Positions 1-11,315 are shown, counted from the first letter of the stretch. The stretch is 64,000 nucleotides of DNA from Enterobacteriaceae endosymbiont of Plateumaris consimilis (GCF_012563145.1 NZ_CP046230.1:448725-512724); one strand, 5' to 3'. The notes: generated from the sequence alone by a model not told the origin. Program-made: numbers and translations.

Positions 1-290
1 TAAATGAAATAAATAAAAAAAATATAGAAAAAAATAATTATCTTTATGAACCAAATTTTTATACAATTACAAATTATATTTTAAATAAATATATTCAATT
101 ACAAATATACAATTTTTTTTTAGAAAATTTAGTTGGAGAATATGCATCTAGAATTATAACTATGAAAACAGCTACTGATAATGCTGATCATTTTATTAAA
201 GATTTACAATTATTATATAATAAAGTTAGACAATCAAATATCACACAAGAGTTAAATGAAATTATTACTGGTGCATCAGCTATGAAATAA
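1..290 (+). CDS. atpG: ATP synthase gamma subunit, C-terminal part (truncated by window edge)
   Basis: The frame is open from the window edge (first full codon at 3) to TAA at 288-290 and gives about 95 residues ending ITQELNEIITGASAMK. This matches the C-terminal helix of the F1 gamma subunit, including the conserved MKTATDNA and LQLLYNKVRQ segments. Gamma is the rotor shaft that couples proton flow through F0 to catalysis in the beta subunits. The gene lies 35 bp upstream of atpD, the usual atp operon order. The N-terminal two thirds lie outside the window, so intactness there cannot be judged. Confidence 0.95.
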   Translation, partial: NEINKKNIEKNNYLYEPNFYTITNYILNKYIQLQIYNFFLENLVGEYASRIITMKTATDNADHFIKDLQLLYNKVRQSNITQELNEIITGASAMK

Positions 291-301
291 TAATTATTTA
301 A

Positions 302-1705
<1,404 letters not shown>

Positions 1706-1738
1706 TATATAATATTATATATAATTGGAATAATATTT

Positions 1739-2158
1739 ATGCATAAAGAATATATTTTAAATATAATTAGTATAGAAAAAAAAATATTTTCTGATTTAGT
1801 AAAAAAGGTAAAAATACCAGGCATAGAAGGTTATTTAAGTATATATCCTAATCATATACCTTTATTAACTTTAATAAAACCAGGAGTTATATATATAGCT
1901 CAAAAAAAAAATAATAAATATTTTTATATATCTGGAGGAATATTAGAAATTAAAAAAAAACAAGTTAATGTTTTAGCAGATATAGTTATAAAAGGTACTG
2001 ATTTAAAAGAAAAAATAATTTTAATAAATAAATCTAAAATAGAAAAAAAAATTAAAAATAATGTTTTTAATAAAGATTATTTACTAGCTATAAAAGAATT
2101 GTATAAAATTATAGCACAATTAAAAACAGTTCAATTAACAAAAAAAAATAATGAATAA
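1739..2158 (+). CDS. atpC: ATP synthase F1 epsilon subunit
   Basis: The epsilon subunit binds gamma in the F1 central stalk and restrains ATP hydrolysis. The 139-residue length equals that of E. coli. The N-terminal beta-sandwich is recognisable by PGIEGYLSIYPNHIPLLTLIKPG (residues about 27-49), and the lysine-rich C-terminus is the helical hairpin. It follows atpD by 33 bp and is the last gene of the operon. The Lys/Ile/Asn-heavy composition is typical of this genome. The next 186 bp are A/T-rich with no gene seen; glmU, which often follows atpC in Enterobacterales, is not here. Confidence 0.95.
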   Translation: MHKEYILNIISIEKKIFSDLVKKVKIPGIEGYLSIYPNHIPLLTLIKPGVIYIAQKKNNKYFYISGGILEIKKKQVNVLADIVIKGTDLKEKIILINKSKIEKKIKNNVFNKDYLLAIKELYKIIAQLKTVQLTKKNNE

Positions 2159-2344
2159 TTCAAATTATTGTATAATTAATTTTATTAAAAATATTATTTT
2201 TAATGAGTTAATAAAATTAGTATAATTATACTTTAGTTTATATACAAATATATAATAAAATTAAATTTCAACATTAATATAATAATATTATTATAAATAA
2301 TTATTAACTTTTAAGAAAATAATATTTTCAATAGGTAATAATAT

Positions 2345-4627
2345 ATGAATCATACTTTATTTGTAATAAAAAGAAATGGGGATACTCAGTCTATAAATTT
2401 CAATAAAATTTATAAGATGCTTAATAGAGCTGCTAAAGGATTAAAAAATATATCTATATCAAAAGTAGAATCCATATCTTATTCACAATTTTATAATAAT
2501 ATTACTACTTCTAATATTCATGATATAATTATAAAAACTACAGCAGATCTCATTTCAGAAAAAAATCCTAATTATCAATTTATGGCTGCAAGATTAGTAA
2601 TTTTTCATTTAAGAAAAAAAGCATATGGTCAATTTAAACCACCTAAATTATATTATCATGTTCAATTTATGATTAACCAAAAAAAATATGATAAATTTCT
2701 TTTAAAAGTTTATACAAAAAAAGAATTTAACATTATGGAAAATTTTATTGATCATAATCGAGACATGAAATTTTCTTATGCAGCTGTTAAACAATTAGAA
2801 GGAAAATATTTAATTAAAAATAGAGTTACAGGAAAAATTTATGAAAGTGCTCAATTTTTATATATTTTAATATCTGCATGTTTATTTGCTAAATATCATA
2901 ATTCAAAAAGAATGGCTTATATAAAAAAATTTTATAATGCTATTTCTACATTTAAAATTTCTTTACCTACTCCTATCATGGCTGGTGTTCGTACACCTAA
3001 TAAACAATTTAGTTCATGTATTTTAATTGAATGTGATGATAATATTAATTCTATTAATGCTACAACTAGTGCTATTATTAAATATATTTCTCATAGAGCT
3101 GGAATTGGTATTAATGCAGGACGTATTCGTGCTGAAGGAAGTCCTATTAGAAATGGTGAAGCATTTCATACAGGATGTATTCCATTTTATAAACATTTTC
3201 AAACTGCAATAAAATCTTGTTCTCAAGGAGGAGTTAGAGGTGGAGCAGGAACTTTGTTTTTTCCATTATGGCATCTAGAAATTACTAACTTATTAGTATT
3301 AAAAAATAATAGAGGTACAGAAGATAATAGGGTTCGTCATGTAGATTATGCAGTACAATTAAATAAGTTATTATATAAACGTTTAATTAAAGGTAAAATT
3401 ATTACATTATTTAGTCCTTCAGATGTACCAGATTTATATGAATCTTTTTTTTCAGATCAAAAAAAATTTAAATGTCTTTATAAGAAATATGAACAAAATA
3501 TTAATATACGTAAAAAAAAACTTTCTGCAATCGAATTGTTTTCATTAATGATGCAAGAACGTACTTCTACTGGAAGAATATATATTCAAAATGTTGATCA
3601 TTGTAACACACATTCTGCTTTTATACCTAGTATAGCACCAATTAGACAATCTAATTTATGTTTAGAAATTACTCTTCCTACAAAACCATTAAATGATATT
3701 AATGATGCTAATGGAGAAATTGGATTATGTACTTTATCAGCTTTTAATTTAGGAATAATTAATAATTTAAATGAATTAAAAACATTATCTGATTTAATAG
3801 TTAGAGCACTAAATTGTCTATTAGATTATCAAGAATATTTGATTCCAGCAGCAAAAAATGCTGCTTTAGGAAGAAGATCTTTAGGTATAGGAGTAATTAA
3901 TTTTGCTTATTATTTAGCAAAAAATAATGTTCGTTATTCTGATAATAGTGCAAATAATTTAACTCATAAAACTTTTGAAGCTATTCAATATTATCTTTTA
4001 CAAGCTTCTAATAACTTAGCTAAAGAGGAAGGTGCTTGTCCTTTATTTAAAGATACTACTTATTCACAAGGAATTTTACCTATTGATACATATAAAAAAT
4101 CAATTGATAATATTACAAATGAACCTTTGCATTTTAATTGGGAAAATTTAAGAAATAAAATAAAAAAATATGGTTTACGTAATTCAACACTATCTGCTTT
4201 AATGCCATCAGAAACTTCATCACAAATATCTAATGCAACTAATGGTATTGAACCTCCTAGAGGATATATAAGTATAAAAACATCTAAAAATGGAGTTTTA
4301 AAACAAGTAATACCAGAATATGAAAAATTAAAAGAAAAATATGAATTATTATGGAATATTCCTAATAATAATGGATATTTAAATTTAATTAGTTTGATGC
4401 AAAAATTTATTGATCAATCAATTTCATCAAATATTAATTATGATCCTAAAAAATTTATTAATGGTAAAATACCAATGCAACAATTATTACAAGATCTATT
4501 AAAAGCTTATCAATTAGGAATAAAAACTTTATACTACCAAAACACTAGAGATGGAGCTGAAGATAGACAAAGTGATTTAAATTTTATAGAATCTGATATC
4601 TGTCATTATGGATCTTGTATGATTTAA
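2345..4627 (+). CDS. nrdA: Class Ia ribonucleotide reductase alpha subunit
   Basis: Large catalytic subunit of aerobic ribonucleotide reductase, which reduces NDPs to dNDPs with the NrdB radical. It has 760 residues (E. coli 761). An N-terminal ATP-cone lies at about residues 5-95. Active-site Cys225 is in SSCILIEC, the thiyl and partner residues are in NLCLEI (Cys and Glu near 439-441), and the second redox Cys is in GLCTLSAFN near 462. The C-terminal swinging-arm pair is kept as CHYGSC, four residues apart as in E. coli. It starts at ATG after AATAGGT and is transcribed with nrdB. No NrdR box was identified upstream. Confidence 0.98.
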   Translation: MNHTLFVIKRNGDTQSINFNKIYKMLNRAAKGLKNISISKVESISYSQFYNNITTSNIHDIIIKTTADLISEKNPNYQFMAARLVIFHLRKKAYGQFKPPKLYYHVQFMINQKKYDKFLLKVYTKKEFNIMENFIDHNRDMKFSYAAVKQLEGKYLIKNRVTGKIYESAQFLYILISACLFAKYHNSKRMAYIKKFYNAISTFKISLPTPIMAGVRTPNKQFSSCILIECDDNINSINATTSAIIKYISHRAGIGINAGRIRAEGSPIRNGEAFHTGCIPFYKHFQTAIKSCSQGGVRGGAGTLFFPLWHLEITNLLVLKNNRGTEDNRVRHVDYAVQLNKLLYKRLIKGKIITLFSPSDVPDLYESFFSDQKKFKCLYKKYEQNINIRKKKLSAIELFSLMMQERTSTGRIYIQNVDHCNTHSAFIPSIAPIRQSNLCLEITLPTKPLNDINDANGEIGLCTLSAFNLGIINNLNELKTLSDLIVRALNCLLDYQEYLIPAAKNAALGRRSLGIGVINFAYYLAKNNVRYSDNSANNLTHKTFEAIQYYLLQASNNLAKEEGACPLFKDTTYSQGILPIDTYKKSIDNITNEPLHFNWENLRNKIKKYGLRNSTLSALMPSETSSQISNATNGIEPPRGYISIKTSKNGVLKQVIPEYEKLKEKYELLWNIPNNNGYLNLISLMQKFIDQSISSNINYDPKKFINGKIPMQQLLQDLLKAYQLGIKTLYYQNTRDGAEDRQSDLNFIESDICHYGSCMI

Positions 4628-4663
4628 TAGAATTTATTAATTAGTATTTTGGATAATCATAAA

Positions 4664-5794
4664 ATGAGTTATACTACTTTTTCTTATAAAAAAAATAATC
4701 AATTAAAAGAACCTATGTTTTTTGGACAATCTGTAAATATAGCTCGTTATGATCAACAAAAACATAATATTTTTGAAAAATTGATTGAAAAACAATTAAG
4801 TTTTTTTTGGAGACCTGAAGAAATAGATATATCATGTGACCGTATTCATTATCAAAATTTACCTAAACATGAAAAACATATATTTATTAGTAATTTAAAA
4901 TATCAAACTTTATTGGATTCTATTCAAGGTAGAAGTCCAAACATAGCATTATTACCATTAATTTCTATCCCTGAATTAGAAACTTGGGTTGAAACATGGT
5001 CTTTTTTTGAAACAATACATTCTCGTTCTTATACTTATATTATTAGAAATATTATTAATGATCCTTCGTTAGTTTTTGATGATATTGTTACAAATAAAAA
5101 TATTATTTTAAGATCTAAAGATATTGTTAATCATTATGATGAACTGATTAAAATGACAAATTATTGGCATTTATTTGGAGAAGGAGTTCATTTAATTAAT
5201 GGATCAAAAATTATTGTTAATTTATATGAATTAAAAAAAAAATTATATTTATGTTTAATGAATATTAATATATTAGAATCAATAAGATTTTATGTTAGTT
5301 TTGCATGTTCTTTTGCTTTTGCTGAAAGAGAATTAATGGAAGGTAATGCAAAAATTATCCGATTTATAGCACGTGATGAATATTTACATTTAATAGGAAC
5401 ACAATATATATTAAATGTAATGCGTAATGGTGATGAAGATATGGATATGGCAAAAATTGCTATTGAATGTCGTCCTGAATGTTATCAATTATTCTTAAAT
5501 GCTGCTACTCAAGAACAAAAATGGGCAGAATATTTATTTTCTAATGGTACTATAATAGGACTAAATAAAAAAATATTGTGTCAATATATTAAATATATTA
5601 CTAATGTAAGAATGAAAAATATTGGATTACTTTTACCTTTTAAAATAAAAAAAAATCCAATACCATGGATTAATTCCTGGTTAATTTCAGATAATGTACA
5701 AATGGCACCTCAAGAAGTAGAAGTAAGTTCTTATTTAGTTGGACAAGTAGATTCTACAGTAAATATTAAAGATTTTAATAATTTTAAATTATAA
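4664..5794 (+). CDS. nrdB: Class Ia ribonucleotide reductase beta subunit
   Basis: The radical-generating subunit, which supplies the tyrosyl radical to NrdA. I chose ATG 4664 ([12 protein letters not shown]) over an upstream in-frame TTG at 4649, because it aligns with the E. coli N-terminus and gives exactly 376 residues. The radical Tyr is at about 123 in [12 protein letters not shown]. Iron ligands are visible as Asp85, Glu116, His119 and, in [10 protein letters not shown], the later Glu and His. The C-terminus keeps the NrdA-binding tail ending in NNFKL. It lies 36 bp after nrdA. yfaE, the ferredoxin gene that follows nrdB in E. coli, is absent. Confidence 0.97.
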   Translation: MSYTTFSYKKNNQLKEPMFFGQSVNIARYDQQKHNIFEKLIEKQLSFFWRPEEIDISCDRIHYQNLPKHEKHIFISNLKYQTLLDSIQGRSPNIALLPLISIPELETWVETWSFFETIHSRSYTYIIRNIINDPSLVFDDIVTNKNIILRSKDIVNHYDELIKMTNYWHLFGEGVHLINGSKIIVNLYELKKKLYLCLMNINILESIRFYVSFACSFAFAERELMEGNAKIIRFIARDEYLHLIGTQYILNVMRNGDEDMDMAKIAIECRPECYQLFLNAATQEQKWAEYLFSNGTIIGLNKKILCQYIKYITNVRMKNIGLLLPFKIKKNPIPWINSWLISDNVQMAPQEVEVSSYLVGQVDSTVNIKDFNNFKL

Positions 5795-5800
5795 TTTAAT

Positions 5801-5829
5801 TATGACTGTTATATATTATAACAGTCATA
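5801..5829. terminator. Perfect 13-bp hairpin between convergent nrdB and arcD
   Basis: TATGACTGTTATA (5801-5813) is the exact reverse complement of TATAACAGTCATA (5817-5829), with a 3-nt loop. The hairpin begins 6 bp after the nrdB stop and lies between two converging genes, the expected place for a bidirectional terminator. It is one of the few non-random intergenic structures here. A long T-run is lacking on the plus side, so the terminator role is inferred. Confidence 0.65.
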
Positions 5830-5880
5830 TAATTATGTTATTTTTAATCATATTAATTATATTTAATAAATGACAAACTT

Positions 5881-7272
5881 TTATTTTATTAAATAAAATA
5901 AAGAAAAAATTGATCCTAATAATAAACAAGAAAAAATAAATTTTTCTTTATTATTAAATAATAAAAATTTTGGATTATATTTTTTAAAAATTATTAAAAA
6001 TATTAATCCTGGAGCATATAAAATTAATGATAATAATAAATGTAAAGGTCCTGAAGCATATAATAACCATATACCATATATACAAGATCCCATACCTATA
6101 AATATGTGTAATATATTTTTATTATATAAAGATATTTTTAATAAATAAGCTCCAACTAAAAAATAAGGAATTAATATCATTTCAGATGATAAAACTAATA
6201 AATTATTATAATTTGATTTTGTTAAAAAGATTAAAATTAAACATAATTGCATACTACTGCTTGTAAACCAAAGTGAAAATGAAGGTGCTTTATTAATATT
6301 TTGTTTAGAAAAACATTTAGGAAATATTCCATGTTTTGAAGCTATACATGGAACTTCAGCGGCCATAATTGCCCAACTTAAATAAGCACCACAAACTGAT
6401 ATAATTAATCCTAAAACTATAACAATATTACCCCAATTACCAATTAATACTGTCATTAGACCTGCCATAGAAGGATTTCTCATATTAGCTAAATCTATTC
6501 TATTAATAATTCCTAATGATAATAATGTAACTAATAAATAGATACATAAAGCAATAAAAACTGCTAATAATGTAGCTTTACTTATATCTTTTTTATTTTT
6601 AGCTTTAGAAGATAAAATTACAGCTCCTTCTACTCCAATAAATACCCATAAAGTAATTAACATTGTATGTTTTACTTGTTCCCATATTGGTACACCAAAT
6701 TTTATTCCAGTAAAATCAATATTAAATTTTTTTAAATTAAAAGCTAATATAGATAAAAATATAAATATACTTAATGGAAGTAATTTTCCTAAAGTAGCAA
6801 TTATATTAATAATTGCAGCAGTTTGTGTACCATTTAATAATAAAAAATGTATAGCCCAAAGTAAAATAGATGCCGCTAATAAAGATATCCATGTATTACC
6901 ACTTCCAAATATGATAAAATCAGAATGATCAGTAAAAAAACTAATTGCAGAAAAAACAATTACTAAATATGAAACATTTGCTATAACTGCACATAGCCAA
7001 TAACCCCAAGCAGAACAAAATCCAATGAGTTCCCCAAATCCATCTTTAGCATATGCAAAAATACCACCATCAAGATTAGGTTTTAATTTGTGAAGTAATA
7101 ACATTGAAACAGCTAAAAAGGTGATGCCTATACCAGTAATAATCCATCCTATAATTAACGCAGCAGGACTCGCAATAGCCGCCATATTTTGTGGTAAACT
7201 AAAAACACCTGCACCTAACATAGAACTAATAACTAAAGCTGTTAATGATTTAAGATCTAATTTTTTATCCAA
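5881..7272 (-). CDS. arcD: APC-family arginine/ornithine antiporter (ArcD/YdgI type)
   Basis: Inner-membrane transporter of the basic amino acid/polyamine antiporter group (APC superfamily), 463 residues with about 12 hydrophobic segments. It matches E. coli YdgI (ArcD-like) very closely, for example SSMLGAGVFSLPQNMA near residue 17, ELIGFCSAWGYWLCAV near 80 and CGAYLSWAIMAAEVP near 290. The start is TTG: AAGGA lies six bases upstream, and the N-terminus MDKKLDLKSLTAL aligns with the E. coli start. The family exchanges arginine for ornithine, but substrate specificity here is inferred. No arc catabolic genes are nearby, so it may serve amino-acid exchange with the host. Confidence 0.9.
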   Translation of the reverse strand: MDKKLDLKSLTALVISSMLGAGVFSLPQNMAAIASPAALIIGWIITGIGITFLAVSMLLLHKLKPNLDGGIFAYAKDGFGELIGFCSAWGYWLCAVIANVSYLVIVFSAISFFTDHSDFIIFGSGNTWISLLAASILLWAIHFLLLNGTQTAAIINIIATLGKLLPLSIFIFLSILAFNLKKFNIDFTGIKFGVPIWEQVKHTMLITLWVFIGVEGAVILSSKAKNKKDISKATLLAVFIALCIYLLVTLLSLGIINRIDLANMRNPSMAGLMTVLIGNWGNIVIVLGLIISVCGAYLSWAIMAAEVPCIASKHGIFPKCFSKQNINKAPSFSLWFTSSSMQLCLILIFLTKSNYNNLLVLSSEMILIPYFLVGAYLLKISLYNKNILHIFIGMGSCIYGIWLLYASGPLHLLLSLILYAPGLIFLIIFKKYNPKFLLFNNKEKFIFSCLLLGSIFSLFYLIK

Positions 7273-7395
7273 AATAATTCCTTTAAATACATAAATTTTT
7301 ATTCAAATCATGTAAATTTAAATAAAAAATATTTTTAATATTAAAATGTTTAATTATTAAAAATAATATTTTATAAAAAATTTTTTATTATATAA

Positions 7396-8142
7396 TTACA
7401 CAGGATTATTTATGTCAATAAAATTAATTTTTAAATCATAATTATTTTTTAACCACTGACTTAACATAATTATACCACCTTTTTCAGTAGCATGATGTCC
7501 TGCTGATATGAAATTTACACCATATTCTGTAGCAATATGTATAGTTTGTTCTGATACTTCACCTGTAAGAAAAACTTCAATATTAAAATCTACTATTTCT
7601 TCAAAAAATTTTTGACCTGCTCCACTACACCAAGCAATATTGTTTATAATTTTAGGAGCATTTTTTCCAAAATGTAAAGGAGTACGATTTAATTTACATT
7701 TAATAATATTTATTAAATCTTTTATATGTAAAGGAGGATTAAAACTACCATAAAAAACAAAAGGATTTATTTTACCTATAAAGTTAATATTTAATAAATT
7801 TGCTAAAAAAATATTATTACTTAAATTATTATTAATATCTAATGGAATATGCCAACTATATAAATTGATATCATTAGATAATAATGTTTTTAGACGATAA
7901 CGTTTTAATCCTTTAATAATTAAAGATTCATTTTTCCAAAAATATCCATGGTGTACTATGATTGCATCAGCTTTTTTTAAAACAGCTATATTTAATAAAC
8001 TTTGGCATGCACTTACACCTGTAATAATATTTGTAATATTATTTTTACCTTCTATTTGTAATCCATTAGGAACATAATCATTAATATTAATAGAATTTAA
8101 TTTATTGTTAATAATTTTTTCTAATTCAATATTATTTATCAT
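7396..8142 (-). CDS. ybgI: NIF3-family metal-binding protein YbgI
   Basis: A 248-residue member of the NIF3/YbgI family, which forms toroidal hexamers with a di-metal centre; the physiological reaction is not firmly established. Metal-site motifs are visible: HHGYFW near residue 64, SWHIPLD near 96 and the C-terminal SAGHHATEKGG near 214. It is full length (E. coli 247). ATG start. It lies 123 bp beyond arcD on the same strand and is divergent from ffh. It is often kept in reduced genomes, suggesting a housekeeping role. Confidence 0.92.
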   Translation of the reverse strand: MINNIELEKIINNKLNSININDYVPNGLQIEGKNNITNIITGVSACQSLLNIAVLKKADAIIVHHGYFWKNESLIIKGLKRYRLKTLLSNDINLYSWHIPLDINNNLSNNIFLANLLNINFIGKINPFVFYGSFNPPLHIKDLINIIKCKLNRTPLHFGKNAPKIINNIAWCSGAGQKFFEEIVDFNIEVFLTGEVSEQTIHIATEYGVNFISAGHHATEKGGIIMLSQWLKNNYDLKINFIDINNPV

Positions 8143-8325
8143 TTTATTTTAAAATAAATATATATATAATACTAATAGAATTGATATTATTTTATAAGTT
8201 GAATACTAGTTTATATTTTCATTATATTTATTTATCTTTTTTTTGTTATATAAGTATATAATAATTATATAATATTCAAAATTTAAAATAAACAATATTT
8301 TATTAATAAAAGGAACACAATATAA

Positions 8326-9702
8326 ATGTTTGAAAATTTACGTAATAAATTATCAAAAACATTATCTAAAATTAGTAATTATGGTAGATTAACAGAAAAA
8401 AATATAAAAGATACACTAGATAAAATATCTAATACTTTATTAGAAGCAGATGTATCATTTAAAGTAGTTAATAATATTATTCATAATCTTAAAAAAAATG
8501 CTATTGGAAAAAAAATTAATAATAGTTTTACTCCGGGACAAGAATTAATTAAATTAATTAAAAATAATTTAATAAAAATTATGGGTGAATCTGATATTAA
8601 TATCAATTTGGCTGTTCAACCACCAGCAGTGATTTTATTAGCAGGTTTACAAGGTGTGGGTAAAACAACTAGTGTTGTTAAATTAGCGTATTTTTTAAAA
8701 AAAAAATATAAGAAAAAAATAATAGTTGCTTCCACTGATATTTATAGACCTGCAGCTATGGAACAATTAAAAATTTTATCTCAACAAATTAAAATAGATT
8801 GTTTTAATTCTAATAAAAATATTTCTTCAGAAAAAATTTCTCAAAATGCACTAAATTATGCAAAAATTAATTTTTATGATATATTAATTATAGATACATC
8901 TGGAAGACTACATATAGATAATAATATGATGGATGAGTTAAAAAATATTCATAATCATGTTAATCCTATAGAAACTATATTTGTTGTAGATTCGATGACA
9001 GGACAAGATGCAGTTAATAGTGCTTATGTTTTTAATAAAATATTACCATTAACAGGAATTTTTTTAACAAAAACAGATGGTGATTCAAGAGGTGGTGCTG
9101 CTTTATCAATTAGATATATAACTAACAAACCAATAAAATTTATTGGTACTGGAGAAAAAATAGATAAAATAGAGATTTTTTCTCCTAAAAAAATTGCTAT
9201 TAGAATTTTAGGCATGAAAGAAGAACTATCTTCTATTAAAGATATTGAAAATAAAATTAATAATATAAAAAATCACAAATTGATAAAAAAATTTAAAGAT
9301 GGAAAACAATTTAGTATTGTTGATTTTTTAAATCAAATAAAACAAATAAGCAAAATAGGTAATAATAATATTACAAAATTAATAAATACAATGAGTTTAC
9401 GAAATATAAACCATACAATTAATCCAATATCTAGTTTTATTAATACAAATAATAATATTATTATAGAAACACAAAATATTATTAATTCTATGACTGTTAT
9501 GGAAAAATTAGATATTAATATTATTAACTATTCAAGAAAAAAAAGAATATCTATGGGTTCTGGTGTTTCTATACAAAAAATTAATGTTATATTTAAACAA
9601 TATAGTCAATTTAAATTAATATCTAAAAAAATGAAAAATAATTATGGAATAAAAAAAATGTTTCGTAATATAAAAAATGTTTTTCCAAAAAAGTTTTTTT
9701 AA
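8326..9702 (+). CDS. ffh: Signal recognition particle GTPase Ffh
   Basis: Protein component of the bacterial SRP: it binds 4.5S RNA and hydrophobic signal sequences and delivers ribosomes to FtsY and SecYEG. It has 458 residues. The N domain covers about 1-95. The G domain has G1 GLQGVGKT (107-114), G3 DTSGR (190-194) and G4 TKTD (248-251). The Met-rich M domain occupies about 300-440, with SMGSGVSIQKIN in the RNA-binding helix region. The start ATG follows AAAAGGA. It leads the conserved block ffh-rpsP-rimM-trmD-rplS. The 4.5S RNA gene is not in this window. Confidence 0.97.
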   Translation: MFENLRNKLSKTLSKISNYGRLTEKNIKDTLDKISNTLLEADVSFKVVNNIIHNLKKNAIGKKINNSFTPGQELIKLIKNNLIKIMGESDININLAVQPPAVILLAGLQGVGKTTSVVKLAYFLKKKYKKKIIVASTDIYRPAAMEQLKILSQQIKIDCFNSNKNISSEKISQNALNYAKINFYDILIIDTSGRLHIDNNMMDELKNIHNHVNPIETIFVVDSMTGQDAVNSAYVFNKILPLTGIFLTKTDGDSRGGAALSIRYITNKPIKFIGTGEKIDKIEIFSPKKIAIRILGMKEELSSIKDIENKINNIKNHKLIKKFKDGKQFSIVDFLNQIKQISKIGNNNITKLINTMSLRNINHTINPISSFINTNNNIIIETQNIINSMTVMEKLDINIINYSRKKRISMGSGVSIQKINVIFKQYSQFKLISKKMKNNYGIKKMFRNIKNVFPKKFF

Positions 9703-9733
9703 AATATTTAATGTAAGGTAAAGGTATTATAAT

Positions 9734-9973
9734 ATGGTAAAAATTCGCTTATCTCGTCACGGAATAAAAAAAAAACCTTTTTATCAAATAGTTGTTATTA
9801 ATAATAAAAGTCCTAGAGATGGACGTTTTATTGAAAGAATTGGTTATTTTAACCCATTTTATTCAAAAAAAACTAATCATATTAAAATTAATAAAGATAA
9901 AATTAATTTTTGGTTATCTAAAGGAGCAGTTATTTCTAAAAGGGTTAATTTTTTAATAAAACACAGTAATTAA
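9734..9973 (+). CDS. rpsP: 30S ribosomal protein S16
   Basis: Small-subunit ribosomal protein needed for 30S assembly. It has 79 residues (E. coli 82), with the typical start MVKIRLSRHGIKKKPFYQIVV and the RDGRFIERIGYFNP segment. AAGGTAAAGG upstream provides the ribosome binding site. It lies 31 bp after ffh and 14 bp before rimM, in the standard rpsP-rimM-trmD-rplS order. The short C-terminal tail loss is common in reduced genomes. Confidence 0.97.
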   Translation: MVKIRLSRHGIKKKPFYQIVVINNKSPRDGRFIERIGYFNPFYSKKTNHIKINKDKINFWLSKGAVISKRVNFLIKHSN

Positions 9974-9987
9974 AAATTATTAAATAT

Positions 9988-10521
9988 ATGAATATAGTTC
10001 TAGGTCAATTTGGTTCAGTATATGGTATAAAAGGGTATATAAAATTATTTTCTTATACTTTTATTAAAAGTAATATTTTTGTTTATAAAAATTTATTTAT
10101 CATTAATAATGAAACTAAAATATTTCCAATAATATTTAAGAAATGGATATTTAATAATAATTATTATATTGTTAAAATTATTAATTTTAACGAACGTAAT
10201 GATTTAATTAAATTAGTAAATTACAAAATATATATTTTATATAATTATTTAATAAAATATAAAAATATAGATGAATATTATTGGAATGATATCATTGGAT
10301 GTAAAATTATTAATGTAAATAATTATAAAAATTTAGGAATAGTAAAAGACATTATATCAACAGGATCTAATGATGTACTTATTATAGAATCTGTTGCTAT
10401 TTCAAAAAATAAAAAAAATATTAAAAAACAATTAATTCCTTTTATTGAAAATCAAGTAATAAAAAATATTAATTTAATAAAAAATGTTATTGAAGTTGAT
10501 TGGAATTTTAATATTTATTAA
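9988..10521 (+). CDS. rimM: 16S rRNA processing protein RimM
   Basis: Assembly factor that binds S19 and helps mature the 30S head domain. It has 177 residues (E. coli 182). The N-terminal barrel begins NIVLGQFGSVYGIKGYIKLFS. The PRC-barrel domain includes DEYYWNDIIGCKI near residue 91 and ends IEVDWNFNIY, the family's conserved V-DW end. The sequence is divergent and Asn/Ile-rich, but both domains are complete. The stop lies 13 bp before the trmD start. Confidence 0.95.
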   Translation: MNIVLGQFGSVYGIKGYIKLFSYTFIKSNIFVYKNLFIINNETKIFPIIFKKWIFNNNYYIVKIINFNERNDLIKLVNYKIYILYNYLIKYKNIDEYYWNDIIGCKIINVNNYKNLGIVKDIISTGSNDVLIIESVAISKNKKNIKKQLIPFIENQVIKNINLIKNVIEVDWNFNIY

Positions 10522-10534
10522 TATAAGAGACATT

Positions 10535-11290
10535 ATGTGGTTTGGTATTATTAGTTTATTTCCTGAAATGTTTAAGTCAATTATTGATTATGGAATTACT
10601 AGTAAAGGAATTAAAAAAAAACTTTTAACATTAAATTTTTGGAATCCTCGAGATTATACAAAAAATAAATATCATAATGTAGATTGTAATATTTATGGTG
10701 GTGGAAGTGGAGTTATATTAAAAGCTGAACCGTTAATAAAAGCTATTCATGCCGCAACACAAAAAGTAAAAAAATCTGTTAAAACCATTTATTTATCTCC
10801 TCAAGGCAAACAAATTAATAAATTATATGTAAATAATTTATTAACTTATAAAAACATTATATTAATTTGTGGTAGATATAAAGGTATAGATGAACGTATT
10901 ATACATTCTTATATAGATGAAGAAGTTTCTATAGGAGATTATATTCTTAGTGGTGGAGAATTACCGGCTATGATTTTAATCGATATTTTATCTAGATTAA
11001 TTCCCGGTGTTTTAAATAAAAAATCTTCAAATGATACAGATTCTTTTTTTAATAACGGTTTATTAGATTGTCCAAATTATACTAGACCAAGAATTTTAAA
11101 AAATAAAGAAAAAGTTCCAGAAATTTTACTATCAGGACATCATAAAAAAATAAAAAAATGGAGATTACAACAATCCCTGGGTTATACATGGTTAAAGAGA
11201 CCAGATTTGTTTAAAAAAAAAAAATTAACAAAAGAAGAAAAAATATTATTTAATGAATTTAAAAATGATTTTTTTAAAAAAAATTTATAA
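10535..11290 (+). CDS. trmD: tRNA (guanine37-N1)-methyltransferase TrmD
   Basis: Makes m1G37 next to the anticodon, preventing +1 frameshifting; SPOUT-class enzyme using S-adenosylmethionine. ATG 10535 gives MWFGIISLFPEMF, the conserved family N-terminus, and 251 residues (E. coli 255); a longer reading from 10484 would overlap rimM and is rejected. AAGAGA lies upstream. The trefoil-knot AdoMet site is visible as YLSPQGK near 86, CGRYKGIDERI near 111 and SIGDYILSGGELPA near 131. The catalytic Asp lies in the DSFFNNGLLDCPNYTRP stretch. Confidence 0.96.
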   Translation: MWFGIISLFPEMFKSIIDYGITSKGIKKKLLTLNFWNPRDYTKNKYHNVDCNIYGGGSGVILKAEPLIKAIHAATQKVKKSVKTIYLSPQGKQINKLYVNNLLTYKNIILICGRYKGIDERIIHSYIDEEVSIGDYILSGGELPAMILIDILSRLIPGVLNKKSSNDTDSFFNNGLLDCPNYTRPRILKNKEKVPEILLSGHHKKIKKWRLQQSLGYTWLKRPDLFKKKKLTKEEKILFNEFKNDFFKKNL

Positions 11291-11315
11291 AATAATATAT
11301 TATTAGGAAATATTA

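Noticed and set aside
3023..3226. Open frames on other strands inside nrdA and inside several other long genes
   Set aside because: They are shadows of conserved genes, lack ribosome binding sites and have no recognisable domains.
10484..10534. Longer TrmD start overlapping rimM
   Set aside because: The ATG at 10535 gives the invariant MWFGIISLFPEMF start; the extension has no homology.
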